Positions 23,946-33,102 of a DNA stretch of 64,000 bases are shown piece after piece (the first letter of the stretch is position 1; the number at the start of each line of letters is the position of its first letter). Origin of the DNA: an uncultured Eubacteriales bacterium (GTDB taxonomy: Bacteria; Bacillota; Clostridia; Peptostreptococcales; Anaerovoracaceae); contig CADADV010000005.1 of the NCBI GenBank assembly GCA_902786815.1, positions 1 to 64,000 on the forward strand, given 5' to 3'. The position numbers and the translations under genes were made by a program. The notes beneath the pieces are model-generated. The model was given only the letters and a program-made list of their open reading frames with translations. It did not search any database and was not told the origin of the DNA.

Positions 23946-24571
23946 TACAGTTCCTCCTCAATTGACTTGTATAATCTGTCTGCGATCTCGGCTGCCTCCG
24001 CCAGGATCTTCTTGCCTTCTGCTTCAGCTTCCGCTGCAAAGGCCTCATCCTTGACGCCAGGGAGATTGATTTTGACATTCATCCATGCTCCCTGTATGCC
24101 GGTCTTGAAGTTGATGACGCCTACGCCCAGATCGCTGGCGCAGTTCTTGTTGAAATGTCCGTAGAGTCTGTCTGCCAGACGCAGTCCTTCCATTCCCATC
24201 TTCATGACGCTGAGCGGAACCTTCGTCGCTTCCAGCGTTCCGTCGGCGATGGCCTGTTTTCTGGCCGCCTTGTCTTCCGGCGTTTCCTTCGGCATCTTGA
24301 ATGCAGCCGCCACCAGATTATAGGCGTCGGTGTCCTTATCGATCGCTGCCTTCAGATCAGCGTAGAGCTTTACCGCTTCTTCCTTGATCTGTCCGCAAAG
24401 TTCATGGTCATCCGCATATTTCTTCTTCATCGTCGTCAGGTCGCATACCATGGATACCAGGGCCGCTCCCTGTGCGCATGCCAGTGCGCTGACGCTTCCG
24501 CCGCCCGGTGCCGGTTCGTCGGAAATCAGGATGTCCAGATACTCGTCCAGTTTCAGGTCGATCAGTTTCAT
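23945..24571 (-). CDS. fchA: Formimidoyltetrahydrofolate cyclodeaminase, 208 aa
   Basis: It converts 5-formimino-tetrahydrofolate to methenyl-tetrahydrofolate and ammonia. The all-helical protein begins with MKLIDLKLDEYLDIL and has the family segment PAPGGGSVSALACAQGAALV. The ATG at 24571 is preferred because AAAGGAG stands 11 bases before it; an in-frame ATG further upstream (24592) overlaps that site. Together with ftcD it channels one-carbon units from histidine into the folate pool. Confidence 0.92.
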   Translation of the reverse strand: MKLIDLKLDEYLDILISDEPAPGGGSVSALACAQGAALVSMVCDLTTMKKKYADDHELCGQIKEEAVKLYADLKAAIDKDTDAYNLVAAAFKMPKETPEDKAARKQAIADGTLEATKVPLSVMKMGMEGLRLADRLYGHFNKNCASDLGVGVINFKTGIQGAWMNVKINLPGVKDEAFAAEAEAEGKKILAEAAEIADRLYKSIEEEL

Positions 24572-24637
24572 ATTCTGTGTTCTCCTTTTCATTATTCCTT
24601 AGCAATAACTTCTATCTTCTTCATCCGCCTGATGTGT

Positions 24638-25873
24638 TCAGGCAGTTACAAGGCTTCCCTTCTTGATGACTCTGTCCACCATGTTGGAGCCGAATCTGTA
24701 GCAGATCATTTCGAAATCCGGTGCGTTCCAGATGACCAGATCCGCCTGTTTGCCGACCTCTGCGGTCCCGACCTTTTCCCCGAGGCCGATAGCGCAGGCC
24801 GGGTTGATGGTGACGGCTGTCAGTACTTCCTCCGGCGTCAGTTTATACTTGAGGCACCCGAGGTTGATGACGAACTGCAGGTTCAGCGACGGGCAGGATC
24901 CCGGATTGAAGTCGCTCGCCATAGCGACCGGAATGCCCTTTTCGATCATTTCCTTCGCAGGTGCGAAGGTCTTGTTCAGGTAGAATGACGTTGCCGGCAG
25001 GCACATCGCTGTGACGCCGCCTTTGGCCATGGCGTCCATACCCGACTCTGTGATCGCGATAAGATGTTCTGCTGATGCGGCTTCCAGTTCTCCCGCAAGT
25101 TCTGTTCCGCCGATGGCTTCGATCTCATCTGCATGGACCTTCAGACCGAATCCCATATCTCTGGCGCAGGTCAGGTACTTTCTGCTCTGCTCCGCGTTGA
25201 AGACGGAGTCTTCACAGAAGACATCGCAGTAGACGGCCAGATTGCGCTTTCTGATCTCCGGCAGGATCTCCTGGCAGGTCATCTCGATGTACTCGTCGCC
25301 CCGGCCTTCGTATTCAGGCGGCACCGCGTGGGGTCCCAGGAACGTCGGGACAACATCCATCGGATGATCTTCTGCCAGATCGCCTATGACCTCCAGCATC
25401 TTGATCTCGGACTCCTTATCCAGACCATATCCGCTCTTGGCTTCGCAGGAGGTGACGCCGATGCTCAGCATCTCATCGAGAAATCCCTTTGTCTTCTCGT
25501 AGAGTTCTTCCTTCGAGGCTTCTCTGGTTTTGCGTACGGTGTCGAGAATGCCGCCGCCGGCGCGCAGGATGTCCAGATAATCTGCGCCAGCCAGTTTCAT
25601 AGCGACCTCGTGCTGCCGGTAGCCGCCGAAGACCATGTGCGTATGGCCGTCGACCAGGCCCGGTGTGACCAGTTTCCCTTCTGCATCGATTTCCTCGTCG
25701 AACGGACCTGAGACCTTGCGGCCGCCGGATTTGATCTCTACGATGACGCCGTCTTCGATGGCGATCTCGGCGTTGATGTATTTCTTATTCTCTCCTTGCT
25801 TGCTGCCTTTGTGGCTGTAGCTGCCTTCAGGCGTCTGAAGGCAGCCGATATTTTTAATTAAAACTCTTCCCAT
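24638..25873 (-). CDS. hutI: Imidazolonepropionase, 411 aa
   Basis: This metal-dependent amidohydrolase opens imidazolone propionate to formiminoglutamate. Metal-binding residues lie in VDGHTHMVFGG, KVHADEIE and ASDFNPGS. The C-terminal strand-rich part completes the composite barrel (VIWNAPDFEMICYRFG). Length is normal. It lies third in the hut operon, between hutU and fchA. Confidence 0.95.
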   Translation of the reverse strand: MGRVLIKNIGCLQTPEGSYSHKGSKQGENKKYINAEIAIEDGVIVEIKSGGRKVSGPFDEEIDAEGKLVTPGLVDGHTHMVFGGYRQHEVAMKLAGADYLDILRAGGGILDTVRKTREASKEELYEKTKGFLDEMLSIGVTSCEAKSGYGLDKESEIKMLEVIGDLAEDHPMDVVPTFLGPHAVPPEYEGRGDEYIEMTCQEILPEIRKRNLAVYCDVFCEDSVFNAEQSRKYLTCARDMGFGLKVHADEIEAIGGTELAGELEAASAEHLIAITESGMDAMAKGGVTAMCLPATSFYLNKTFAPAKEMIEKGIPVAMASDFNPGSCPSLNLQFVINLGCLKYKLTPEEVLTAVTINPACAIGLGEKVGTAEVGKQADLVIWNAPDFEMICYRFGSNMVDRVIKKGSLVTA

Positions 25874-25912
25874 TTTATTCCTTACTAAAATATGTGTTGC
25901 TTTTGCATGAAA

Positions 25913-27937
25913 TTATTTAACGAATTTGTCGACAGTCTCGTCGATGATGCTGTCTGCTACGAGATACGGGATCGTGATGTGACCCTTGCCTGCGTAGTTC
26001 TTGTTGTATTCGACGGATGTCTCGATAGCGTGCTCGTTTCTTGCCCAGTTTCTTCTGGCGACGCCGCCCATAACATCCCACATCATCGCGGAGTGCAGGA
26101 TCTTGTCGACTCTCTCGCTTCCGTCGAGGAGCAGACCGAAGCCGCCGTTGATGGCTTTGCCGATGCCTACGCCGCCGCCGTTATGCAGCGCGCAAAGGCT
26201 CATGCCTCTGGCTGCGTTTCCTGCGTAGCACTGCACTGCCATGTCCGCCATAACGTTGGAGCCGTCCTTGATGTTGGAAGTCTCTCTGAATGGGGAGTCT
26301 GTTCCGGAAACGTCGTGGTGGTCTCTTCCCATCATGACCGGACCGATCTTGCCTTCTCTGACCAACTTGTTGAAGGCCAGTCCGATGTCTCTTCTTCCCT
26401 CAGCATCCTGATAGAGGATCCTGGCCTGTGTTCCGACAACCAGCTTGTTCTTCTCTGCGTCTCTGATCCAGATCCAGTTGTCTCTGTCCTGACCGCGTCT
26501 GTTCGGGTCGATGACGTCCATGGCTGCCTGGTCGGTCGCTCTGAGGTCTTCCGGCTTGCCGGACAGGCATACCCATCTGAACGGGCCGTATCCGTAGTCA
26601 AAGAGTACCGGACCCATGATGTCCTCTACGTAGGACGGCCAGATGAATCCGTCTTTGTCATCGATGCCGTTCTTGGAGAGTTCCTTGACGCCTGCGTCGT
26701 ACATCGCCTTCATGAAGGAGTTGCCGTAGTCGAAGAAGTAGGTGCCCTTCTCTGTCAGAGCCTTGATCGCTGCATAGTGTCTGTGCAGTGTCTTGTCGAC
26801 TTCCTTGCAGAACTTGTCTCTGTCTTCGTGGAGCATCTGTGTTCTTTCTTCGAAGGTATATCCTACCGGGCAGTATCCGCCGTCATATACATTGTGGCAT
26901 GATGTCTGGTCTGACAGCAGGTCGATGTGGAAGTTTCTCTCCACTGCTGATTCAAGCAGGTCTACGATGTTTCCGTGATATGCGATCGAGATGCTTTCCT
27001 TGGCGTCGATCTTTTCCTGAGCGAGTTTGAACACTTCGTCCAGATCCTGGCATACGACGTCCACCCAGCCCTGATTGTGTCTTGTGTCGATTCTTGACTG
27101 GTCGACTTCTGCGAAGATGCCGACTGCGTTCGCGATGTTCGCTGCCTTTGGCTGCGCGCCGCTCATGCCGCCCAGACCTGAGGATACGAATGTCTTTCCT
27201 GCCAGGTCGCCGTCTTCCGGAACGCCCAGTTCCTTACGTCCTGCATTGAGGATCGTGTTGAATGTTCCGTGAACGATTCCCTGCGGTCCGATGTACATCC
27301 AGCCGCCGGCTGTCATCTGTCCGTAGTTGGCGACGCCCATTTCTTCTGCGACTTCCCAGTCTTCCAGGTTGTCGTACATTCCGATCATCATGGAGTTGGT
27401 GATGATGACGCGCGGTGCTTCCGGCTTGGACGGGAACAGTCCCAGAGGATGTCCTGACTCGACGACCAGTGTCTGCTCGTCTGTCATCTCTTCCAGATAT
27501 CTCTTGATGAGGTTATACTGGAGCCAGTTCTGGCATACGGAACCGGTCTCTCCGTAAGTAACGAGTTCGTATGGATACAGCGCTACTTCGAAGTCCAGGT
27601 TGTTGTCGATCATGACCTGGAAGGCTTTGCCTGCCAGGCAGTTGCCTTTGTATTCATCGATCGGCTTGCCGTAGATGCGGCCTTCCGGTCTGTATCTGTA
27701 TGCATATACTCTGCCGTAGGTCTTGAGCTCTTCCATGAACTCCGGCGCGAGCTTTTCGTGGAGCTCTTCCGGTACATAGCGAAGCGCGTTTCTCAGGGCG
27801 ATCTTCGTCTGCGCCTTGGTCAGTCTGAAGCCTCTGTCCGGAGCTCTTCTGATACCTTCCTGGAACTCAGGCATTTCCGGATATCCCAGATCCAGCTTGA
27901 TTGTCATTGCGTTTGCGATGGCTTTGTTTTCTAACAT
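25913..27937 (-). CDS. hutU: Urocanate hydratase, long form, 674 aa
   Basis: This NAD-dependent hydratase converts urocanate to imidazolone propionate. The NAD-binding segment SSGLGGMSGAQPKAA and the active-site region YDGGYCPVGYTFEER are visible, as are MMIGMYDN, GMGVANYGQMTAGGWMYIGP and GRDHHDVSG. It is about 120 residues longer than the usual 550-aa proteobacterial and Bacillus enzyme; a longer variant is common in anaerobes. It starts 15 bases after hutH. Confidence 0.94.
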   Translation of the reverse strand: MLENKAIANAMTIKLDLGYPEMPEFQEGIRRAPDRGFRLTKAQTKIALRNALRYVPEELHEKLAPEFMEELKTYGRVYAYRYRPEGRIYGKPIDEYKGNCLAGKAFQVMIDNNLDFEVALYPYELVTYGETGSVCQNWLQYNLIKRYLEEMTDEQTLVVESGHPLGLFPSKPEAPRVIITNSMMIGMYDNLEDWEVAEEMGVANYGQMTAGGWMYIGPQGIVHGTFNTILNAGRKELGVPEDGDLAGKTFVSSGLGGMSGAQPKAANIANAVGIFAEVDQSRIDTRHNQGWVDVVCQDLDEVFKLAQEKIDAKESISIAYHGNIVDLLESAVERNFHIDLLSDQTSCHNVYDGGYCPVGYTFEERTQMLHEDRDKFCKEVDKTLHRHYAAIKALTEKGTYFFDYGNSFMKAMYDAGVKELSKNGIDDKDGFIWPSYVEDIMGPVLFDYGYGPFRWVCLSGKPEDLRATDQAAMDVIDPNRRGQDRDNWIWIRDAEKNKLVVGTQARILYQDAEGRRDIGLAFNKLVREGKIGPVMMGRDHHDVSGTDSPFRETSNIKDGSNVMADMAVQCYAGNAARGMSLCALHNGGGVGIGKAINGGFGLLLDGSERVDKILHSAMMWDVMGGVARRNWARNEHAIETSVEYNKNYAGKGHITIPYLVADSIIDETVDKFVK

Positions 27938-27952
27938 TGGAACTCTCCCTTC

Positions 27953-29494
27953 TTATTTAAGGTTAATTACTTTTGCTACTGCTTCATTCAATGAGAAGTC
28001 CTTGACGATCTTATCGAACTTCTTCAGCTCATCGATCATGATGATGTCTTCTTCGATCGGGTCAGCTATTGTTCTGATGAAATCATAAGCGACCTTTGTT
28101 GCAGGCGCCAGATTGTCGATTCCTTTCTCGCCCTGCTCCTGTCTGAGCCAGATCGCCTGGGCTGCTGCCGACAGCTCGATCCCGAGGACCTTCTGCGCGT
28201 TGTCAAGAACCATCGCCGCGGTTCTTGCGGAAGTCGTTCCCATGGATACGTGGTCTTCCTGGTTCGCGGAGGTCGGGATGGAGTCGACACAGGCCGGGTG
28301 GTCGTAGACTTTGTTTTCGGAAACCATGGATGCTGCTGCGTACTGCGCGATCATGTAACCGGAGTTGAGTCCGCCGTTCTTCACGAGGAAGGCAGGCAGT
28401 CCTTCCGAAAGCTGTGAATTGACGAGACGTTCGATTCTTCTTTCTGAAACGTTCGCCAGTTCTGAAATCGCGATCTTCAGGAAATCGAATGCCAGCGCCA
28501 TCGGCTGTCCGTGGAAGTTTCCGCCGGAAATAACCTCATCCTCTTCTGCAAAGACCAGAGGATTGTCTGTTACCGCATTGATCTCTGTGGTGACTTTATC
28601 GTAAACATACTTGATGGCGTCTCTGGATGCTCCGTGGATCTGCGGCAGGCATCTCTGGGAATACGGATCCTGCACCTTTGTTTCGTGGAGCCACTTGGCG
28701 TTGTATGATCCATCGAGAAGCCGTCTCATGTTTTCTGCTTCGATCATCTGACCTTCGTGGCCTCTGATGGCGTGTACTTTAGGATCATAAGCCTTGCGGA
28801 TCGCGTGCATCGCTTCGCCTGTCAGCGCGCCGGCGATGTCTGCTGTTATGAGAAGCTGCATGGCGTCATAGAGTACGTTCAATCCGACAGCCGTCATCAT
28901 CTGGGTGCCGTTGTTGAGCGCCAGACCTTCTTTCGCTGCCAGTTCTACAGGCGTAAGTCCTTCTGCTTCAAAAGCTTCCTTGGCTTCGACAACCTTGCCT
29001 TTGTACTCGACCATTCCCATTCCGATCAGACCGAGGGCGATGCAGGAAAGCGGCGCCAGGTCACCGGAGGATCCAACGGATCCTTTCTCCGGAACGATAG
29101 GAATGATATCAGCGTTCAGCATGTCTATCATTGTCTGGATCGTCGAAAGACGAATGCCTGAGAATCCTCTTGTCAGATTGTTGCATCTCAGGAGCATCGC
29201 TGCTCTGACATAGTGTTTCGGATAAGGATTTCCCATGGAGCATGTGTGGCTCATGATGAGGTTCTTCTGCAGCTGGGCTGTATCCTCAAATGAGATCTTA
29301 ACGTTGGCGAATCTGCCGAATCCTGTTGTCAGTCCGTAAATGACTGCATCGTTTTCAAGTTTCTCTCTTACGTAGTCTCTGGATCTGTTTACTGTGATCT
29401 TCGCGTCTTCTGTGATTTCGACCCTCTCGTAGTCACGGCAGACATGGATCACATCTTCGACTGTAAGACTTTTCCCATCGATTCTGACTGTCAT
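27953..29494 (-). CDS. hutH: Histidine ammonia-lyase with Ser-Ser-Gly in the cofactor loop, 513 aa
   Basis: It removes ammonia from histidine to give urocanate, opening the degradative pathway. Family segments include YGLTTGFGRFA (53-63), NNGTQMM and the quinone-like MIO cofactor loop. In most members that loop reads GSVGASGDLAPL; here it is GSVGSSGDLAPLS, so the cofactor would form from S142-S143-G144 rather than Ala-Ser-Gly. The loop serine is kept. It is first in the hut operon, with an AT-rich promoter region just upstream containing TATAAT near 29561-29566. Confidence 0.95.
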   Translation of the reverse strand: MTVRIDGKSLTVEDVIHVCRDYERVEITEDAKITVNRSRDYVREKLENDAVIYGLTTGFGRFANVKISFEDTAQLQKNLIMSHTCSMGNPYPKHYVRAAMLLRCNNLTRGFSGIRLSTIQTMIDMLNADIIPIVPEKGSVGSSGDLAPLSCIALGLIGMGMVEYKGKVVEAKEAFEAEGLTPVELAAKEGLALNNGTQMMTAVGLNVLYDAMQLLITADIAGALTGEAMHAIRKAYDPKVHAIRGHEGQMIEAENMRRLLDGSYNAKWLHETKVQDPYSQRCLPQIHGASRDAIKYVYDKVTTEINAVTDNPLVFAEEDEVISGGNFHGQPMALAFDFLKIAISELANVSERRIERLVNSQLSEGLPAFLVKNGGLNSGYMIAQYAAASMVSENKVYDHPACVDSIPTSANQEDHVSMGTTSARTAAMVLDNAQKVLGIELSAAAQAIWLRQEQGEKGIDNLAPATKVAYDFIRTIADPIEEDIIMIDELKKFDKIVKDFSLNEAVAKVINLK

Positions 29495-29584
29495 AACTTA
29501 TCTCCTTCTAATTCTTCTGTATTTATATATAAGAATATAATATAGACTTTTTCGGTGTAATTATATCAAAAAGACAATCGGAAT

Positions 29585-29637
29585 ACTATACTTGTGGCAA
29601 AATTTTCCACTTCGTTAAAGGACTACTGCGGTATAGT
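29585..29637 (-). promoter_or_regulatory. Candidate operator pair upstream of hutH
   Basis: ACTATAC at 29585-29591 and its reverse complement GTATAGT at 29631-29637 lie 39 bases apart, close upstream of the likely hutH promoter. GntR/FCD proteins often bind AT-rich dyads of the type GTATAC, so these may be sites for the regulator at the end of the operon. The evidence is weak. Confidence 0.3.
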
Positions 29638-29668
29638 GCTAAAGCGTATCTGGTTCAGTTTCTACTGT

Positions 29669-29776
29669 GTGCGGGCGGGATGAAAGTGCCTTCGCTTGGT
29701 CCTCGTCGCTGCAGACCATAGATGCTCTGACCTGCTCCTGCGGAATACGCTCAGGCACTTTCATCCCGCCCTGCAC
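29669..29776. repeat. Long inverted repeat with structured 60-bp centre
   Basis: This is the main content of the 405-base gap between hutH and the CofE-like gene. The arms (29669-29691 and 29753-29776) are 23-24 bp and pair perfectly apart from one extra base; they contain GGGCGGGATGAAAGTGCC. The centre itself has smaller complementary stretches. It could be a MITE-like repeat or a non-coding RNA. No open reading frame is convincing here. Confidence 0.6.
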
Positions 29777-29821
29777 ATAAAAAGAACTGTCGAAGTTCAG
29801 TGCAACACCCCATATGCTGCA

Positions 29822-29860
29822 TAAAAAAGGACTGTCACACTATTTCGTGCAACAGTCCTC
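29822..29860 (-). terminator. Terminator of the CofE-like gene
   Basis: On the minus strand AGGACTGT and ACAGTCCT enclose a further GCAC/GTG stem, followed by TTTTTT. It lies 40 bases after the stop codon. Confidence 0.8.
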
Positions 29861-29899
29861 CGCTTATGCCGTTACCGGCTTTTGATTTCCTATGTCCGC

Positions 29900-31108
29900 T
29901 TAGTCCGTCGTGTAGTTGTCGAAGTATCCCTGGATGAAGACGATCGGGGTGCCCTTGTCGCCGGAGCCGCTGGTCAGGTCGCACAGGGAGCCGATCAGGT
30001 CGGTGAGCTGACGCGGCGTTGTGCCTTCTGATTCCATCTTGCCGACCAGGCTGCCGTCCTTCTCTGTGATCCTGCCTTTGATGGCGTCCTTGAGTTCGTC
30101 GCCGGACAGGTCTGCGAAATCATTGTCTGCCAGATACTTGAGCTTGAGCTCGTTCGGCGTTCCTTCAAGGCCCTTGGTGTACGCGACGCCTACGCGCGGG
30201 TCTGCCAGTTCCCAAATTTTTCCAACCGGATCCTTGAATGCGCCGTCGCCGTAGATCATGACTTCAACGTTCTTGCCGGTTCTCTCCTTGAAGTCCGCCT
30301 GGACCGCTTCTACGAGCTGCTGGCTTTCAGCGGATCTCGGGAACAGTTTCACCGTGTCTTCGGTTGCCTTGTTTGAACCGAGCAGGCCGAAGGTCTCATT
30401 GAAGCCGCTTCCGTCAACGGATGCTGTCAGGATGTCATCCAATCCGTAGACATTCTCTGCACCGGCTGCCTTCAGCAGTCTCTTGCTTCTTTCTCTTGTG
30501 TGGATATCGCATGTGAGGACGTTCTTCGTGTAGTTCAGGATCTCTTCTGCGTGGTTTGCGAAAATGACTTCTACTTCCGCGCCGCAGTCTTTGATCAGGT
30601 CGCTGTAGTACTGTACATAATCTACTCCTGTGAACTGGTGCTTGTTCTCTCCAAACAGCTCCCTGTACTTGGCAAGATCCAGCACATCGCTGTACGGATT
30701 GATTCCTGCTTCGTCCACCTGATCCATGGTGATGAGGGCGTTACCGACTTCATCGCTCGGATAGCTCAGCATCAGGACGATCTTCTTCGCGCCCTTTGCG
30801 ATGCCGCGCAGGCAGATAGCGAACCTGTTTCTTGAGAGAATCGGGAAGATGACGCCGACGGTCTCGCCGCCCAGCTTGGCTTTCACGTCCGCCGCGATGG
30901 CGTCGACACTGGCGTAATTGCCCTGCGCCCTTGCTACGACTGACTCCGTCACACAGACGATGTCCCTGTCCCTCAATGCAAAACCATCCGTTTCAGCTGC
31001 TTTCAGCACACTGTCGACAACGATCTTGCCGATGTCATCACCCTCACGGATGATCGGGCAGCGGATGCCTCTTGAGATTGTTCCAACGTTTCTTTCTGTT
31101 GTACTCAT
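29900..31108 (-). CDS. Coenzyme F420-0:L-glutamate ligase family protein (CofE-like), 402 aa
   Basis: The N-terminal region with CPIIREGDDIGKIVVDS, DRDIVCVTESVVARAQGN and ILSRNRFAICLRGIAKGA resembles CofE/FbiB ligases that add glutamate to F420-0. Most Clostridia do not make F420, and homologues in them probably add glutamate to another substrate, so the family name should not be taken as the reaction. The protein is longer than archaeal CofE (about 250 aa), with an extra C-terminal region (about 290-402). It is a single gene between its terminator and the parS site near spo0J. Confidence 0.75.
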   Translation of the reverse strand: MSTTERNVGTISRGIRCPIIREGDDIGKIVVDSVLKAAETDGFALRDRDIVCVTESVVARAQGNYASVDAIAADVKAKLGGETVGVIFPILSRNRFAICLRGIAKGAKKIVLMLSYPSDEVGNALITMDQVDEAGINPYSDVLDLAKYRELFGENKHQFTGVDYVQYYSDLIKDCGAEVEVIFANHAEEILNYTKNVLTCDIHTRERSKRLLKAAGAENVYGLDDILTASVDGSGFNETFGLLGSNKATEDTVKLFPRSAESQQLVEAVQADFKERTGKNVEVMIYGDGAFKDPVGKIWELADPRVGVAYTKGLEGTPNELKLKYLADNDFADLSGDELKDAIKGRITEKDGSLVGKMESEGTTPRQLTDLIGSLCDLTSGSGDKGTPIVFIQGYFDNYTTD

Positions 31109-31169
31109 TTGTTACCTTCTTTCTATATTAACTAACATTATTTACCATTTTTGGCTCTTAGAATCGGAA

Positions 31170-31185
31170 TGTTTCACGTGAAACA
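31170..31185. other. parS: parS site, downstream of spo0J
   Basis: A perfect 16-bp TGTTTCACGTGAAACA, the Spo0J (ParB) loading site of Firmicutes. It lies 4 bases beyond the spo0J stop codon, about 8.7 kb from oriC. Confidence 0.95.
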
Positions 31186-31188
31186 TTT

Positions 31189-32124
31189 CTATGCGAGGCT
31201 TCTCAATAGTTCGATGAGCCGCTCCAGTTCATCCGCGCTGTAGAATTCGATTTCGATCTTACCGCCTTTGCCTTTGCGGTTCAGGCTGACCTTGGTTCCG
31301 AGCGCATTCTTGAGGTCCTCTTCAACACGCTTCTCATCGGCGCTTTTGACTTTCCTTGTCTTTTTCTTTTCCTGCGGCTGCTTGGTCTCTTTCGCCAGCT
31401 GCTCGATCTGCCGCACTGAGAGGCCTTCCTTGGCGGCTCTTGCTGCCAGATCGATCTGCCTCTGCTGGCTCTTAACAGCTGCCAGGGCGCGGGCGTGACC
31501 TGTTGTGATTTTTCCTTCTGCTGTAAGCTGCTGGACTCTTCCCGGAAGCTTCAGAAGCCTGAGGCTGTTGGTGATATACGGTCTGCTCTTCCCTACGCTG
31601 TATGATACCTGCTCCTGCGTCAGACCGTAGGTGTCGATCATTTTTTTCAGTCCTTCTGCTTCTTCTATGGGATTGAGGTCCTCTCTCTGCATGTTCTCGA
31701 CGATCGCCAAAAGCATGTTCTCTTCTTCGGTCAGTTCTTTGACGATGCAGGGAACTTCCTTCAGTCCGGCCAGCCTTGCGGCGCGCCATCTTCTTTCTCC
31801 TGCTACGATCTCATATCCCTTGCCCAGTTTCCGCAGGACGATTGGCTGTATCAGTCCGTGCTGACTGATGGACGCGGCGAGTTCCTCCAGTTTTTCCTCA
31901 TCGAATACTTTTCGGGGCTGTGCTGCATTCGGTTTGATATCATTGAGATCCACATAAAGAACCCCGCCCTCTTCTGCCGGGGATTCAGCCGCCTTTTCTG
32001 ATTTCTTGCTTTCCGTCTGTTTTTTCTTTGAAGCCGGTTTCTTCTCCACAGGGGCTACTTCCGCGTCTCCAAAGAGCGCCTCCAGTCCTTTGCCCAGTCC
32101 TTTGGCTTTGGTCTTCGCTGCCAT
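31189..32124 (-). CDS. spo0J: Chromosome-partitioning protein ParB/Spo0J, 311 aa
   Basis: This CTP-dependent clamp loads at parS, spreads on DNA and recruits condensin to the origin. The N-terminal 75 residues are a low-complexity Lys/Glu/Ala tail, longer than usual. The ParB box (VAGERRWRAARLAGL), the REDLNPIEEAEG segment and the central helix-turn-helix (TQEQVSYSVGKSRPYITNSLRLLKLP) follow, with a C-terminal dimerisation domain ending ELERLIELL. It directly follows soj with no gap. Confidence 0.95.
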   Translation of the reverse strand: MAAKTKAKGLGKGLEALFGDAEVAPVEKKPASKKKQTESKKSEKAAESPAEEGGVLYVDLNDIKPNAAQPRKVFDEEKLEELAASISQHGLIQPIVLRKLGKGYEIVAGERRWRAARLAGLKEVPCIVKELTEEENMLLAIVENMQREDLNPIEEAEGLKKMIDTYGLTQEQVSYSVGKSRPYITNSLRLLKLPGRVQQLTAEGKITTGHARALAAVKSQQRQIDLAARAAKEGLSVRQIEQLAKETKQPQEKKKTRKVKSADEKRVEEDLKNALGTKVSLNRKGKGGKIEIEFYSADELERLIELLRSLA

Positions 32125-32898
32125 CTACCTCTCCTTTTCATTTTCAAGGAATTCTTCAGCGAACTCCATGTAAGCCTGCGCTCCCGTTGATCTCGGATCA
32201 TACTGAATGACCGGCATGCCGTGGCTCGGAGCCTCTGCAAGACGCACATTCCTTGGGATCACAGTAGTATAGACTTTCTCTTTGAAGTATTTCTTTACTT
32301 CTTCTACTACCTGAGCTGAAAGATTGGTTCTGCCGTCGAACATGCTCAGGATTACTCCTTCTATTTCAAGATTCGGGTTCATGTGCGTCCTGACAATGTC
32401 AATTGTGCTCATGAGCTGGCTTACGCCCTCAAGAGCATAGAATTCGCACTGGATCGGAATCAGGACAGAGTCCACCGCGGTCAGAGAATTGATTGTCAGT
32501 ATGCCAAGTGATGGCGGGCAGTCTATGAAAATATAATCATAATCCGGCTTCAGGACATCGATTGCCATCTTGAGCCTTTTTTCCCTGCCTGCCATATTGA
32601 TGAGTTCGACTTCTGCACCCGCCAGCTGTACGCTTGCCGGCATGATGTCCAGATTCGGAACGCCTGTCGGGATGACAGCTTCTGCCGGGTGGTGATCGTC
32701 TTCTATAAGTATTTCATGTGTTGTCAGATCCAGACCTTTCTTGGACACGCCAACCCCACTTGTCGTGTTCCCCTGAGGGTCTATGTCCAGGATCAGGACC
32801 TTCTTCCCCTTAAGTGCCAGGCAAGCAGCCAGATTGATATTCGTTGTTGTTTTTCCGACGCCGCCTTTCTGATTGAATATCGCTATCGCTTTACCCAC
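32125..32898 (-). CDS. soj: Chromosome-partitioning ATPase ParA/Soj, 257 aa
   Basis: This deviant Walker ATPase works with Spo0J in origin segregation and, in Bacillus, acts on DnaA. The P-loop KGGVGKTTTNINLAA (about 11-25) with signature lysine and the Walker B segment YIFIDCPPSLG are intact. Length is normal. It lies between two parS sites in the order soj-spo0J typical of origin regions. Confidence 0.96.
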   Translation of the reverse strand: MGKAIAIFNQKGGVGKTTTNINLAACLALKGKKVLILDIDPQGNTTSGVGVSKKGLDLTTHEILIEDDHHPAEAVIPTGVPNLDIMPASVQLAGAEVELINMAGREKRLKMAIDVLKPDYDYIFIDCPPSLGILTINSLTAVDSVLIPIQCEFYALEGVSQLMSTIDIVRTHMNPNLEIEGVILSMFDGRTNLSAQVVEEVKKYFKEKVYTTVIPRNVRLAEAPSHGMPVIQYDPRSTGAQAYMEFAEEFLENEKER

Positions 32899-33010
32899 GA
32901 TTACCTCCTTTTTATCTCTTTCAAAATCACTTTTGATTATATACCAACCTCCCCCTTCCCGCTATATAAAAAGTATCAAAAAATAAGAAAAACCCGAAAA
33001 AAATTTTAAA

Positions 33011-33026
33011 TGTTTCACGTGAAACA
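33011..33026. other. parS: parS site, upstream of soj
   Basis: A second perfect TGTTTCACGTGAAACA, 113 bases upstream of the soj start. With the copy at 31170 it brackets the soj-spo0J pair. Confidence 0.95.
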
Positions 33027-33102
33027 TTTTTCTTTTCGGGAATATCTAATGGAATTCATTTGAGAATAACCCCAAACTCATATTTTCCATTTATTTCCAG
33101 CA

